This document shows positions 1 through 7,159 of a DNA stretch of 16,954 bases, one piece after another; position 1 is the first letter of the stretch, and each line of letters opens with the position of its first letter. The stretch is taken from the NCBI GenBank assembly GCA_910577085.1, contig CAJTLE010000058.1, positions 1-16,954 of the forward strand. The letters are read 5' to 3'. Origin of the DNA: an uncultured Allobaculum sp. (lineage in GTDB: Bacteria; Bacillota_I; Bacilli_A; Erysipelotrichales; Erysipelotrichaceae). Both the position numbers and the translations under genes were made by a program. The notes beneath the pieces were generated by a model that was not told the origin of the DNA, did not search any database, and saw nothing but the letters and a program-made list of their open reading frames with translations.

Positions 1-6
1 GAGGGT

Positions 7-29
7 AAAAAAGGGGATAAAAAATCCCC
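7..29 (-). terminator. Intrinsic terminator of the DUF262 gene
   Basis: On the minus strand a 6-bp stem GGGGAT/ATCCCC (13-18 with 24-29) with a five-T loop is followed directly by six Ts (7-12). It begins 8 bases past the stop codon of the upstream gene. The short stem and clean U-tract fit a Rho-independent terminator. Confidence 0.65.
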
Positions 30-36
30 ATCCTAC

Positions 37-1383
37 TTACCCCGTCCCCACCACCCGAGGGGCGGGCCGGGTATGGGGAGGGTGGTGGGGACGGGGTACA
101 CATTCACGAACGTGTTGGTTCAATAAAAATCCTTTGTACTCTTCAATGGTCTTCAGATTCTTGATTCGATTGAGCTGTTCTTCAACGACGGATTCAAAGG
201 AACCGGCATAAAGCGATGACAGTGTGGCATAGAAAAACCAGAGTGAACAGAGATTCTGATTTTCCATTTCAGGTATTTTGAATCGATACTTTCCAATCAG
301 ATAAAAAGCATAAGAATAAAACAGTGCATTTTTGGAAAGGATCATCTCACCACTCAAATAACCAGCGTTCATAACCGACTTAATAAACTCATGCCAGTTC
401 GTCAGATCCAGGACAAGCGGCAGGACTTCTTTTAAATGGTCAAACCGCTCAGTTTTAAGCTTCTCATCTACCGCTCCTTTGTTTTCCAGATCGGCTCCAC
501 GTAACAGTTTGTATCCGTATTTCAACCTGCCGCGGTTAAAGCCAAATGCGAGAACCACCCTAATGATGTTCTGCGGCGTAACCTCTGTGATTGGATTGTA
601 GGCAGTAGATTTCTTATAGACAGGGTGATGTGAGCTTTGGCAGAAAGATTCAATCATATCACGTCCCTCACCCCAGTAAATCGACATCAAGGTCAGAATA
701 AAGTCATTTTGCTTGAGTGTAATGCCGCGTGAATTGACCCGGACAAAGATCTCGGAAACTATTTCTTCATCTACATCATTGAAAATGTTGAATACAGGTA
801 AATGACGATCCTTAATCTTTGTAATCTCATTAATCCGCTCATAGACCTGATTCGCCTGCTCGGAAGAAAATTCCTCGCCTTTATCCTCCTTCGATTTTTG
901 AAGGCGGCTGATGTACTCACTCGTAAAAGTAAACATGTTCGGAGTGTTGAAAATATCGCTGATATTTGAAATCCATTCTGGGTCTTTTTCAATTGCACTG
1001 GTACAAACCTCAAACTTGTCTTCTATTGGATGGTAGGCAATTTTTATCTGTACCTTTTCAAATTTATCATTGATGACAGGCTGGCCTTTAATCACCGCAT
1101 AAAGCGAAGTCAGGCGCTGCTGCCCGTCAATAATGACTTCTTTGGGTGAGGTGTAGCTTTTTTCTCCCATACTGATCGAACGGTTGTCTTCTTTTGATGG
1201 ACAGTCCCAAAGCATTAGATATCCAATCGGAAAACCTTTAAGCAGAGAATCGAATAAATCACGGACACGCGTATTTTTCCAGACAAATGGCCTTTGAAGA
1301 TCGGGCAATCCCAATTCGCCAGTCGAAATTTTATCAACCAACTGTCCAACATTAAACGTAGAAATTGTATACAGTTCCTTCAT
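37..1383 (-). CDS. DUF262 domain protein (GmrSD-like), C-terminally truncated
   Basis: The N-terminal DUF262 domain (about residues 8-235) is clear: LPDLQRPFVWK at 26-36, the hallmark IDGQQRLTSL at 85-94, and FVRVNSRGITLKQNDF at 213-228. DUF262 is related to ParB/sulfiredoxin folds and forms the nucleotide-sensing and hydrolysing half of GmrSD type IV restriction enzymes; many solitary members are of unknown role. Relatives usually continue well past residue 430 into a C-terminal region. Here residues 429-448 (VPRPHH...VVGTG) are Pro/Arg/Gly-rich and encoded wholly by the inverted repeat at 38-98, so the true C-terminus has probably been lost. The start ATG at 1383 has AGGGG upstream. The gene stands alone, with no visible GmrD/HNH partner. 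It may be inactive or altered; the domain call is firm, the function is not. Confidence 0.85.
   Translation of the reverse strand: MKELYTISTFNVGQLVDKISTGELGLPDLQRPFVWKNTRVRDLFDSLLKGFPIGYLMLWDCPSKEDNRSISMGEKSYTSPKEVIIDGQQRLTSLYAVIKGQPVINDKFEKVQIKIAYHPIEDKFEVCTSAIEKDPEWISNISDIFNTPNMFTFTSEYISRLQKSKEDKGEEFSSEQANQVYERINEITKIKDRHLPVFNIFNDVDEEIVSEIFVRVNSRGITLKQNDFILTLMSIYWGEGRDMIESFCQSSHHPVYKKSTAYNPITEVTPQNIIRVVLAFGFNRGRLKYGYKLLRGADLENKGAVDEKLKTERFDHLKEVLPLVLDLTNWHEFIKSVMNAGYLSGEMILSKNALFYSYAFYLIGKYRFKIPEMENQNLCSLWFFYATLSSLYAGSFESVVEEQLNRIKNLKTIEEYKGFLLNQHVRECVPRPHHPPHTRPAPRVVGTG
38..98. repeat. GC-rich 19-bp inverted repeat with G-quadruplex-type G-runs
   Basis: A perfect 19-bp inverted repeat (38-56 with 80-98) encloses a 23-base GC-rich spacer. 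The plus strand from 59 to 96 holds seven runs of three or more G separated by 1-4 bases (59-62, 64-66, 69-71, 75-78, 80-82, 87-90, 93-96), so it meets the sequence rule for G-quadruplex formation twice over. The composition is unlike the AT-rich surroundings. The element lies over the 3' end of the DUF262 gene and encodes its last 20 residues. It looks like a REP- or MITE-type dispersed element, but only one copy is in the window, so that is inference. Confidence 0.7.
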
Positions 1384-1784
1384 ACTTAACCCCTAAAGTA
1401 AAAACCAAAATATATTTTTAGAATACATGGCCTCAGTGAAATTCACTACCATTCCATCTGAACAATGACTCGCTTTTCAGCCAATTCTTTACACTTTGAA
1501 TACATTAGTCGAATCCAGTTCAGGCTGCGATCCGATCCTGAAAATAGTACGCAGATTGAAAAATTGTAAAAAAAGACCAGAAACACTTTGAATAAAGTGT
1601 TTCTGGTCTTCAAAATTTCTAAAACTGCAAAACCAGTCTGCTAAATCAGTCCGCAAGCCTCATTCTTTGATCGAAATCCATTTTCAGACTTATAGTTCGA
1701 TTTCAGTGTTCTGTGCCTGTTTAAAGGTTCTGCGTCTATTTAAGGACTCTGGATTGGCTGTCTGCCCAGAGTTTGATTGGATTT
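1384..1784. other. Gene-free gap between DUF262 gene and aminotransferase
   Basis: About 400 bases without a convincing reading frame. It holds the 5' flank of the DUF262 gene (no promoter I can defend), the strong terminator hairpin at 1573-1610, and a short imperfect direct repeat around 1709-1746 (TTCTGTGCCTGTTTAAAGG followed by a similar unit). A 6-bp hairpin CTCTGG/CCAGAG just past the aminotransferase stop lacks a T-tract. Nothing else is recognisable. Confidence 0.5.
1568..1610 (-). terminator. Strong intrinsic terminator of the pheA-aminotransferase operon
   Basis: A perfect 17-bp stem (1573-1589 with 1594-1610) has a 4-base loop and is followed on the minus strand by a run of Ts (1568-1572). 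It lies about 175 bases past the aminotransferase stop. The plus-strand side has only a mixed T-poor flank, so termination should mainly serve minus-strand transcripts. Confidence 0.8.
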
Positions 1785-3014
1785 CTAGGCAACAGTATCC
1801 AGAATGGCTTTCATGCGGGCAGCGAGGCCTTTGACTTTCTCAACCGGCATGGAGCAGATGGCAACACGGATCCCCTTGTTGACCTTGACGGTATAGATCT
1901 GCTCTTTCATCAGGGCTTCATGGTATTTGTCACGGGTGTCATTGTCCATGGCTAAAGTCACGAAGAATCCTTCTTTGTATGGGTAAGTTTTCAGGCCGGC
2001 TTCATTGGCTTCTTTGATGAACAGGTCGGATCTTTCTTTTAACAGGTCGACATATTTCTGTTTTTCTGCAAGGTATTCTGGTTTCTTTTCTTCCATCACC
2101 GTGGAGAACATTTCCATGGCGCCGTTGTTGATGTTAGACCATGTGGCACGAGCGGATTTTTCGAAGACAACTTTGAGTTCTTCAACGCCTTCCAGTGTTT
2201 TGGCAAGCAGGATGGCTGCTCCGCAGCGCAGACCATAGCTGGTCATGGATTTGGAGATGGAGAACGCGACGATGACCGCAACTTTATCAGAGATTTCATC
2301 GAAGCAGGTGAAATACTTTTTCGCATAGGCACTACGATAGGAGAAGTCGATGTAGGCGATATCGTTGATCAGAACAACATCGTGGGTTTTGGAGCATTCA
2401 TTTAAGAAGGCAATGACTTCTTTCCATTCGTCTTCTGTCATCGAATAGCCGGTTGGGTTGTGGCAAGGATCGTTGATGATTAAAACCAGACGCTCCTGTT
2501 TGGCCATGACGGCTTTGCATGTGTCTTTGAAGGAAGTCATGTTGAAATGATCGCCCTCAAATAAGGAGTAACGGGCCACTTCGAGGTTATTCATCTGCGC
2601 CATCAGAGCATAAGAACCCCAGGCAATTTCTGGAATGATCAGAGTCTGACCTGGTTCCAGGCAGTTTTCGATGGACATGCCAACGGCGCCGGTTCCACCA
2701 GGTGTGGCGATGACTTCTTTATACAGATTGGAGTTGCCATCCAGGACCCAGTCAATGGCATCTTTCTGGAAGTCTGGGTTGCCGGTAAAGCTGACGGCAT
2801 ATTTGGCCAGGTGAGAGTCATCGATATTTTTTAATGTGGTAAAGACGGTATCGAGGGTTGCAAGTTTTCCTTCTTCGGTATAGAGCGATCCGATGACCGC
2901 ATCGACGACTTGATCGTCGCCGTATTTTGCTTTCGCTTGTTTAGCGAGTTCGACAACCGCAAAAACGGTGTCGACAATCGGGGTGCGGTTTGCGCTGTCT
3001 TTGACAAAACTCAT
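1785..3014 (-). CDS. PLP-dependent class I/II aminotransferase (aspartate/aromatic type)
   Basis: Fold-type I aminotransferase of 409 residues, a normal family length. Visible motifs: phosphate-binding loop TPGGTGA (104-110), cofactor-ring NDPCHNPTG (181-189), the Asp218/Tyr221 pair in NDIAYIDF, the Schiff-base lysine Lys255 in SISKSMTSYGLRCG, and the carboxylate-binding Arg383 in GIRVAICSM. It would move an amino group between glutamate or aspartate and a 2-oxo acid. Its ATG overlaps the pheA stop by 4 bp (ATGA), and translational coupling to pheA suggests it converts phenylpyruvate (and hydroxyphenylpyruvate from TyrA) to Phe and Tyr; substrate choice is inferred from context only. AAAGGATGA provides the ribosome site inside the pheA end. 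An aspartate aminotransferase role is possible. Confidence 0.9.
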   Translation of the reverse strand: MSFVKDSANRTPIVDTVFAVVELAKQAKAKYGDDQVVDAVIGSLYTEEGKLATLDTVFTTLKNIDDSHLAKYAVSFTGNPDFQKDAIDWVLDGNSNLYKEVIATPGGTGAVGMSIENCLEPGQTLIIPEIAWGSYALMAQMNNLEVARYSLFEGDHFNMTSFKDTCKAVMAKQERLVLIINDPCHNPTGYSMTEDEWKEVIAFLNECSKTHDVVLINDIAYIDFSYRSAYAKKYFTCFDEISDKVAVIVAFSISKSMTSYGLRCGAAILLAKTLEGVEELKVVFEKSARATWSNINNGAMEMFSTVMEEKKPEYLAEKQKYVDLLKERSDLFIKEANEAGLKTYPYKEGFFVTLAMDNDTRDKYHEALMKEQIYTVKVNKGIRVAICSMPVEKVKGLAARMKAILDTVA

Positions 3015-4099
3015 AATTCTTCATCCTTTCTGATTGAAAAACTGCCAAGCCATCGGCGGATGGTGCATACAGGTCCTAAGGCCTGCATGCAGGCTTCAAG
3101 ATTCTGCCCTTTCAGATCCCCCTCTGCCTGAACATAGAAGAAATATTCAAACGGATGACCTTTGCGTGGGCGTGACTGGAGTGAGTCCATATTCAGGCCA
3201 AAGGCGGAAATGACGTTAATGGCCTTGGCCAGGGATCCAACGGTGCTGTTTACAGAGATCAAAAGGCCGCAATGGTCACCAGGTTCGGTGTTTTCATGGG
3301 CGCTGATCACCAGAAAACGGGTGGTATTGGAGGAATCGGACTCAATATTTTCCGCCAGAACTTTCAGACCATAGAGCTGAGCGTTTTCTTTGGCCCCAAT
3401 GGCGGCTTTGGTTTTATCGCCGGTCTGGGCGACGTATTGGGCAGCCATTGCGGTGTTTGGATATGGAACCGTCTGCACATGCAGAGCGTCCAGAAAGTCC
3501 TTGGACTGCCACAGGGCCTGGTCTTTGGAATAGACCCATTGAATATCGGACAGTTCAGCTTCTTCCAGACCCAGCAGACATTGCTTGATACGGACATCTG
3601 CGACCTGGTCAATAAACACGGGATAGTTCATCAGACCATCCAGAACTTCACCAACCAGTCCGGAATTGGAATTTTCCAAAGGCAGGACACCATATTGGGC
3701 TTCATGGCGGGTTACAGCTTTAAAGACTTTGCCAAAACTGGAGCAGGACTTCAGGTTTGCATATGGAAAGAGTCTGCCTGCGGCTGAATGGGCAAACGCG
3801 CCTTCCACCCCACAATAGGCAACGGTGTTGAGCGATAACAGTTCTCGTTCCTGCTTTTTGGCCAGATCCATCAGCTGCTGCAGCCAGGTAGCAAAATCTT
3901 CTTTGAACTCCGGATTTTGAATCCGGTCTTTTCCTTTTTCCAGCACGATCTTTTCGCGGCTTTCATCGAAGACCGGCAGACCATGTGCATCTTTATAGCG
4001 GGCGGCATCCAGAACCAGATTCAGCCTGGCTTCAAACAGCGCGGCTAACTGATCATCGATGGCGTCAATTTCCTTTCGAATCTCGTTGAGTTCTTTCAC
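3011..4099 (-). CDS. pheA: Bifunctional chorismate mutase / prephenate dehydratase (P-protein)
   Basis: Three domains in order (numbered from the upstream GTG at 4108): AroQ-type chorismate mutase (about 5-90, with IRKEIDAIDDQLAALFEAR), prephenate dehydratase (about 96-272, YCGVEGAFAHSAA, GVLPLENSNSG at 140-150, NTTRFLVI at 261-268), and an ACT regulatory domain (about 280-350; GSLAKAINVISAFG and QSRP at 311-314, where ESRP is usual). It makes phenylpyruvate from chorismate in the cytoplasm, and the ACT domain implies feedback inhibition by phenylalanine. Start choice: GTG at 4108 and ATG at 4105 lie on or 2 bases from the AAAAGG site, whereas GTG at 4099 sits 8 bases after AGG within AAGGTGAT, so 4099 is preferred. 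First gene of a two-gene operon with the aminotransferase. Confidence 0.95.
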   Translation of the reverse strand: MKELNEIRKEIDAIDDQLAALFEARLNLVLDAARYKDAHGLPVFDESREKIVLEKGKDRIQNPEFKEDFATWLQQLMDLAKKQERELLSLNTVAYCGVEGAFAHSAAGRLFPYANLKSCSSFGKVFKAVTRHEAQYGVLPLENSNSGLVGEVLDGLMNYPVFIDQVADVRIKQCLLGLEEAELSDIQWVYSKDQALWQSKDFLDALHVQTVPYPNTAMAAQYVAQTGDKTKAAIGAKENAQLYGLKVLAENIESDSSNTTRFLVISAHENTEPGDHCGLLISVNSTVGSLAKAINVISAFGLNMDSLQSRPRKGHPFEYFFYVQAEGDLKGQNLEACMQALGPVCTIRRWLGSFSIRKDEEL

Positions 4100-4123
4100 A
4101 ATCATCACCTTTTCATTGTGGGT

Positions 4124-4152
4124 ATTTTACCATCGCAAAAAGTTTGTCCCAA
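4124..4152 (-). promoter_or_regulatory. pheA promoter
   Basis: On the minus strand TTGGGA (4152-4147), a 17-base spacer and TAAAAT (4129-4124) preceded by TGG make an extended -10 sigma-A-type promoter. The predicted start near 4117 leaves a leader of under 20 bases, so there is no room for an RNA attenuator; control would act on DNA or on the enzyme. A 16-base inverted repeat (CAGGTT/AACCTG, 4176-4191) lies just upstream of the -35 and could be an operator. Confidence 0.6.
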
Positions 4153-4449
4153 CGCGAGTCTTCTTTACTTCCCTTCAGGTTGGAAAACCTGTTCCATTTT
4201 TCATTGATTTTCATCCGTTTTCAAAGCTGATCGTCCTTTTTCCCTTCAGATTGCCTGGTTTGCAGGATTTCAATTTCATGCCGCTTTCCAAAAAGGATAA
4301 AATAACTCCATGTCTATCGATGGATTTCAATATAGGTTCGCAACATCGGTTTGCAGTACGGAATTTCAACATAGGTGTTCAGGATGCTCTTTTCTGAAAA
4401 GCAGGCCCATATTTACAAAACCCGGCGTTATCCTTCCCGAATTTTGATC

Positions 4450-4501
4450 TCTATCGTCCGCGGACGATAGACCGATCTGCTTGATTATCTGCCTGATCTG
4501 C
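4450..4501. repeat. 52-bp direct repeat, copy 1, with a 22-bp perfect palindrome
   Basis: Identical over 52 bases to 5825-5876. The first part (4450-4471) is a perfect palindrome centred at 4460/4461 (arm TCTATCGTCCG). The rest is built from near-repeats of GATCTGCTTGAT, TATCTGCCTGAT and CTGCCTG. It ends 32 bases before the AlbA_2 start codon, so it could be an operator in that gene's control region. Confidence 0.85.
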
Positions 4502-4533
4502 CTGAAAATAGAGTGGAGAAATGAGGTGAGATT

Positions 4534-5814
4534 ATGAAAAGAGAAACCTTGGATACGGAATATAAAGAAAAGGTAACCGATACCTTCTTAAAGACAGTCT
4601 CCGCTTTTTCGAATGGCGAAGGTGGGGTGATCACCTTTGGGATTACTGACGATAAAAAAGTAGTTGGTCTTTCCAATCCCGAAAGGGCTGCCCTGCAAAT
4701 CGAAAATAAGATCAATGATTCCATTCAGCCGCTTCCTCAATATCGAATTCACATGGATACTGAAAATAAAACCGTTTCTCTTCAAATCAGCGAAGGTCCT
4801 TTTAAGCCTTATTACTGGGGAAACAAAGCCTACATTCGCCATGACTCTTCCAGCGTAGAGATGGATATGATGCAGCTGGAAACTTTGGTGCTCCAAAAGA
4901 AAAACATGGATTTCGATGCTCTTCCCGCTTCTGATCAACAGCTCACCTTCCAGACTTTAGAGAATGAGCTCATCTCAAAATTGCAGCTGGAAAAACCAGG
5001 AACAGACACCTTTAAGTCACTGGGACTTTTAAAGCCTGGTTGTGGATATACGATTGCTGCCCAGCTTCTTTCAGACCGTAATGAATTTCCGGGCGTTGAA
5101 CTTGTTCGATACGGGATGAACGAAAACGAGATTCAAAATCGGCTGACAGTTGAAAACTGCTCCGTACTGACCATGTATAAAGAAGCAGAAAAATTTTTCA
5201 ATCTGTATTTTCGCTCCGAACTGATCAATGGCTCAGCTCGTGAAGAGTATTATCGAATTCCAAAAAACGCATTCAGAGAGGCTGTCCTGAATGCGTTGAT
5301 CCATCGGGACTGGAAAAGAAGAAATTCCAGGATTCTGATTCGAATGTATAACGATTCCATCAAAATCAGTTCTCCCGGCGGTCTTCCTGAAGGAATCACG
5401 CCTGAAGAATATCTTCAGGACGATCTTTCTGTTCCAAGAAATCCCGATCTGGCTTATGTTTTCCTGCGGCTTGGGTATATCGAAAGACTCGGTTCTGGAA
5501 TCAGAAGGATTTTATCTTCTTATCAGGACCAGACTGGAAAGCCAGAATTCGCGTTTTCGAAAAATGTCATTACGGTCAGGCTTCCATCCCTCAGCTATCA
5601 GGCAAATCTTTCTAAAGATCAGAACACTCTGTTTGCTGCAATTAAGGAGAATCAGCCGATTTCCCGTAAAGAGATTGAAAAGCAGACAGGATTTGGGCGC
5701 TCTAAAACCGCAAAATTGCTTAAAGAGCTGACAGATTTGAACCTGATTGAAAAAGTCGGCAATGGACCTTCGATCCGATATACACTCAACTTGCATCCTG
5801 CGCTCATCCATTAA
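4534..5814 (+). CDS. AlbA_2 / Schlafen-type ATP-binding winged-helix protein
   Basis: The 426-residue protein has the usual three-part layout of this family. An AlbA_2 (divergent AAA-4/Schlafen-like) domain spans about 1-120, with LDTEYKEKVTDTFLKTVSAFSNGEGG and GVITFGITDD. A GHKL-like HATPase_c_4 domain spans about 235-330, with FREAVLNALIHRDW (247-260), SPGGLPEGIT (280-289) and ERLGSGIRRI (317-326). A C-terminal winged helix spans about 360-417. Such proteins are annotated as transcriptional regulators, and some occur in phage-defence and mobile regions; no member's substrate is implied here. GAGGTGAG precedes the ATG. The gene lies alone between two identical palindrome-bearing direct repeats, and its base composition is more AT-rich than that of the aro genes. 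A local or self-acting regulator is an inference from position. Confidence 0.88.
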   Translation: MKRETLDTEYKEKVTDTFLKTVSAFSNGEGGVITFGITDDKKVVGLSNPERAALQIENKINDSIQPLPQYRIHMDTENKTVSLQISEGPFKPYYWGNKAYIRHDSSSVEMDMMQLETLVLQKKNMDFDALPASDQQLTFQTLENELISKLQLEKPGTDTFKSLGLLKPGCGYTIAAQLLSDRNEFPGVELVRYGMNENEIQNRLTVENCSVLTMYKEAEKFFNLYFRSELINGSAREEYYRIPKNAFREAVLNALIHRDWKRRNSRILIRMYNDSIKISSPGGLPEGITPEEYLQDDLSVPRNPDLAYVFLRLGYIERLGSGIRRILSSYQDQTGKPEFAFSKNVITVRLPSLSYQANLSKDQNTLFAAIKENQPISRKEIEKQTGFGRSKTAKLLKELTDLNLIEKVGNGPSIRYTLNLHPALIH

Positions 5815-5824
5815 TCGATTCAGG

Positions 5825-5876
5825 TCTATCGTCCGCGGACGATAGACCGATCTGCTTGATTATCTGCCTGATCTGC
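5825..5876. repeat. 52-bp direct repeat, copy 2, with a 24-bp perfect palindrome
   Basis: Identical to 4450-4501 at an offset of 1375 bases. It begins 10 bases after the AlbA_2 stop codon. The palindrome here extends to 24 bases (5824-5847, centre 5835/5836). There is no T-tract after it, so it is a poor intrinsic terminator despite its symmetry. It lies at the upstream end of the aroB leader. Confidence 0.85.
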
Positions 5877-6148
5877 TTGCTCTGCCAGACAGAAAGGATG
5901 CTTGGATTGACCAAACGAAAATCAGTTTCTGATCCATAAGCCAGAAACTGAAACCGAACAGAAATTGCTTAGATTAGAAAGGAAAACAGCCTGTTTCCGA
6001 TTTTCCGGACTCTCTATATCCGTCTTACGCCGTCTTGGTTGTACCGAGCTCTGTCTCGCTGCATACAACCACTCGGTAGGTGCATCGAAAAGCAGGGAAA
6101 ATGAAGTGGAAAAGACGAAGTCAAAACAATCAGGCTGCCAGAATATTC
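5877..6148 (+). promoter_or_regulatory. Structured leader upstream of aroB
   Basis: The stretch before aroB has several strong self-complementary segments: a perfect 10-bp stem (5922-5931 with 5942-5951), overlapping alternatives using GGAAAA at 5981-5986 (with TGTTTCC or with TTTTCC at 6001-6006), and an H-type pseudoknot arrangement (GGTTGTA 6037-6043 with TACAACC 6064-6070; ACCGAG 6043-6048 with CTCGGT 6072-6077). No riboswitch or T-box consensus is complete, and no promoter is clear. A regulatory leader is possible but unproven. Confidence 0.35.
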
Positions 6149-7159
6149 ATGAAACTGAATGTCCAGATTCCCGGATCGTCGTATCCGATTGTGATTGAAA
6201 AAGGATGTCTAAGTCATTTAACCGGCTGGATTGATCCGAAAAGAAAGACCATGCTGGTGTATGACACCGGTATTCCTGCAAAATGGGTTGAGCTGGTGGA
6301 AAGTCAGCTATCCAATTGTTTTGCGTTCTGTTTTGAGCAGGGCGAAGGCTCAAAAACAATGCAGACTTTAGAGCAGTGCCTGATTGCGATGTCCGATGCC
6401 GGACTCAACCGCAAAAGTCAGGTAATTGCTCTTGGCGGTGGGGTCGTTGGCGATCTTGCCGGGTTTGCGGCTGCCTGCTACATGCGCGGCATTGATTTTT
6501 ACAATCTGCCAACCACTGTGCTGTCGCAGGTGGACTCTTCGGTAGGCGGCAAGACGGCTGTTGATCTTGGATCCGTTAAAAACATCGTTGGCGCTTTCTG
6601 GCAGCCCAAAGCGGTGCTCATTGATCCGAATGTGCTGCAAACGCTGGATCCCCGGCAGATTGCGGCCGGTCTTGCAGAAGCGCTTAAGATGGGACTGCTC
6701 TTTGAAGAAGACTTAGTTGAAGCCTTTGAAAAAGAAGATCTTGACCTGACGTACATTATTGCCCGAAGTATTGATCTCAAGCGGATGGTTGTCGAACAGG
6801 ATGAAAAAGAAGCTGGTCTGCGCAAGGCATTGAACTTTGGCCATACGATCGGCCATGCCATTGAAGGCAGCTTTGAGGATCATGACTATCTGCATGGCGA
6901 ATGCGTTGGGACCGGTATGCTTTACTTCATTGAAGATGAAACGCTCAAAAATCGAGTGATTGCCATTGAGGACCGGCTGAATCTGCCTCGAATTGAAGAG
7001 TTCGACCTAGCAAGAGTCAGAGAATTATTGCGTCACGATAAAAAAGGAAACGACCAGGGTATTGATTGTGTCTTTGTGACCAAACCAGGCCAGTTTGAAT
7101 TCCGGACGCTTCAGCCTGAAGAAATAGACCGACTGGTAGAAAAGGAGATTTTCGTATGA
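6149..7159 (+). CDS. aroB: 3-dehydroquinate synthase
   Basis: Second step of the shikimate pathway: NAD- and metal-dependent cyclisation of DAHP to 3-dehydroquinate. Numbering from ATG 6149, GGGVVGDLAGFAA (96-108) binds nucleotide, and PTTVLSQVDSSVGGKTAVD, AGLAEALKMGLL, LNFGHTIGHAIE (about 228-239) and HGECVGTGM carry the active-site and metal-ligand residues (Glu of AEALK and the two His-containing motifs). The 336-residue length is normal. Start choice: homologues begin near MKLNVQIPGSSYPIVIEKG, which favours 6149, but its ribosome site is weak. An in-frame ATG at 6101 with AGGGA just upstream would add 16 residues, and GTG at 6080 would add 23. The 3' end overlaps aroC by 4 bp (ATGA). Confidence 0.95.
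   Translation: MKLNVQIPGSSYPIVIEKGCLSHLTGWIDPKRKTMLVYDTGIPAKWVELVESQLSNCFAFCFEQGEGSKTMQTLEQCLIAMSDAGLNRKSQVIALGGGVVGDLAGFAAACYMRGIDFYNLPTTVLSQVDSSVGGKTAVDLGSVKNIVGAFWQPKAVLIDPNVLQTLDPRQIAAGLAEALKMGLLFEEDLVEAFEKEDLDLTYIIARSIDLKRMVVEQDEKEAGLRKALNFGHTIGHAIEGSFEDHDYLHGECVGTGMLYFIEDETLKNRVIAIEDRLNLPRIEEFDLARVRELLRHDKKGNDQGIDCVFVTKPGQFEFRTLQPEEIDRLVEKEIFV

Larger units (their letters stand above)
4109..4533. other. Intergenic region between pheA and the AlbA_2 gene
   Basis: A 425-base divergent spacer. It holds the pheA promoter, a small inverted repeat at 4176-4191, two similar segments near 4325 and 4360 (each with ATTTCAA followed by TATAGG or CATAGG), and copy 1 of the 52-bp repeat at 4450-4501. 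A plus-strand reading frame here (4059-4397) overlaps pheA and has no family signature, so I do not call it. A plus-strand promoter for the AlbA_2 gene is not obvious. Confidence 0.5.

Noticed and set aside
3272..3787. 171-codon open frame on the plus strand inside pheA
   Set aside because: It is fully antisense to a well-supported pheA with intact motifs, and its translation has no family signature or ribosome site.
4059..4397. 112-codon plus-strand frame between pheA and the AlbA_2 gene
   Set aside because: It starts inside pheA on the opposite strand, crosses the pheA promoter, is rich in Phe/Ile from AT-rich DNA, and lacks a ribosome site.
4450..4471. Palindrome as an intrinsic terminator
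   Set aside because: No T-tract follows in either copy, and copy 1 lies upstream of the gene, so a DNA-level site is more likely.
6031..6077. T-box riboswitch ahead of aroB
   Set aside because: Only a loose match to the T-box core; no stem I/specifier loop of proper size and no terminator hairpin with a U-tract could be identified.
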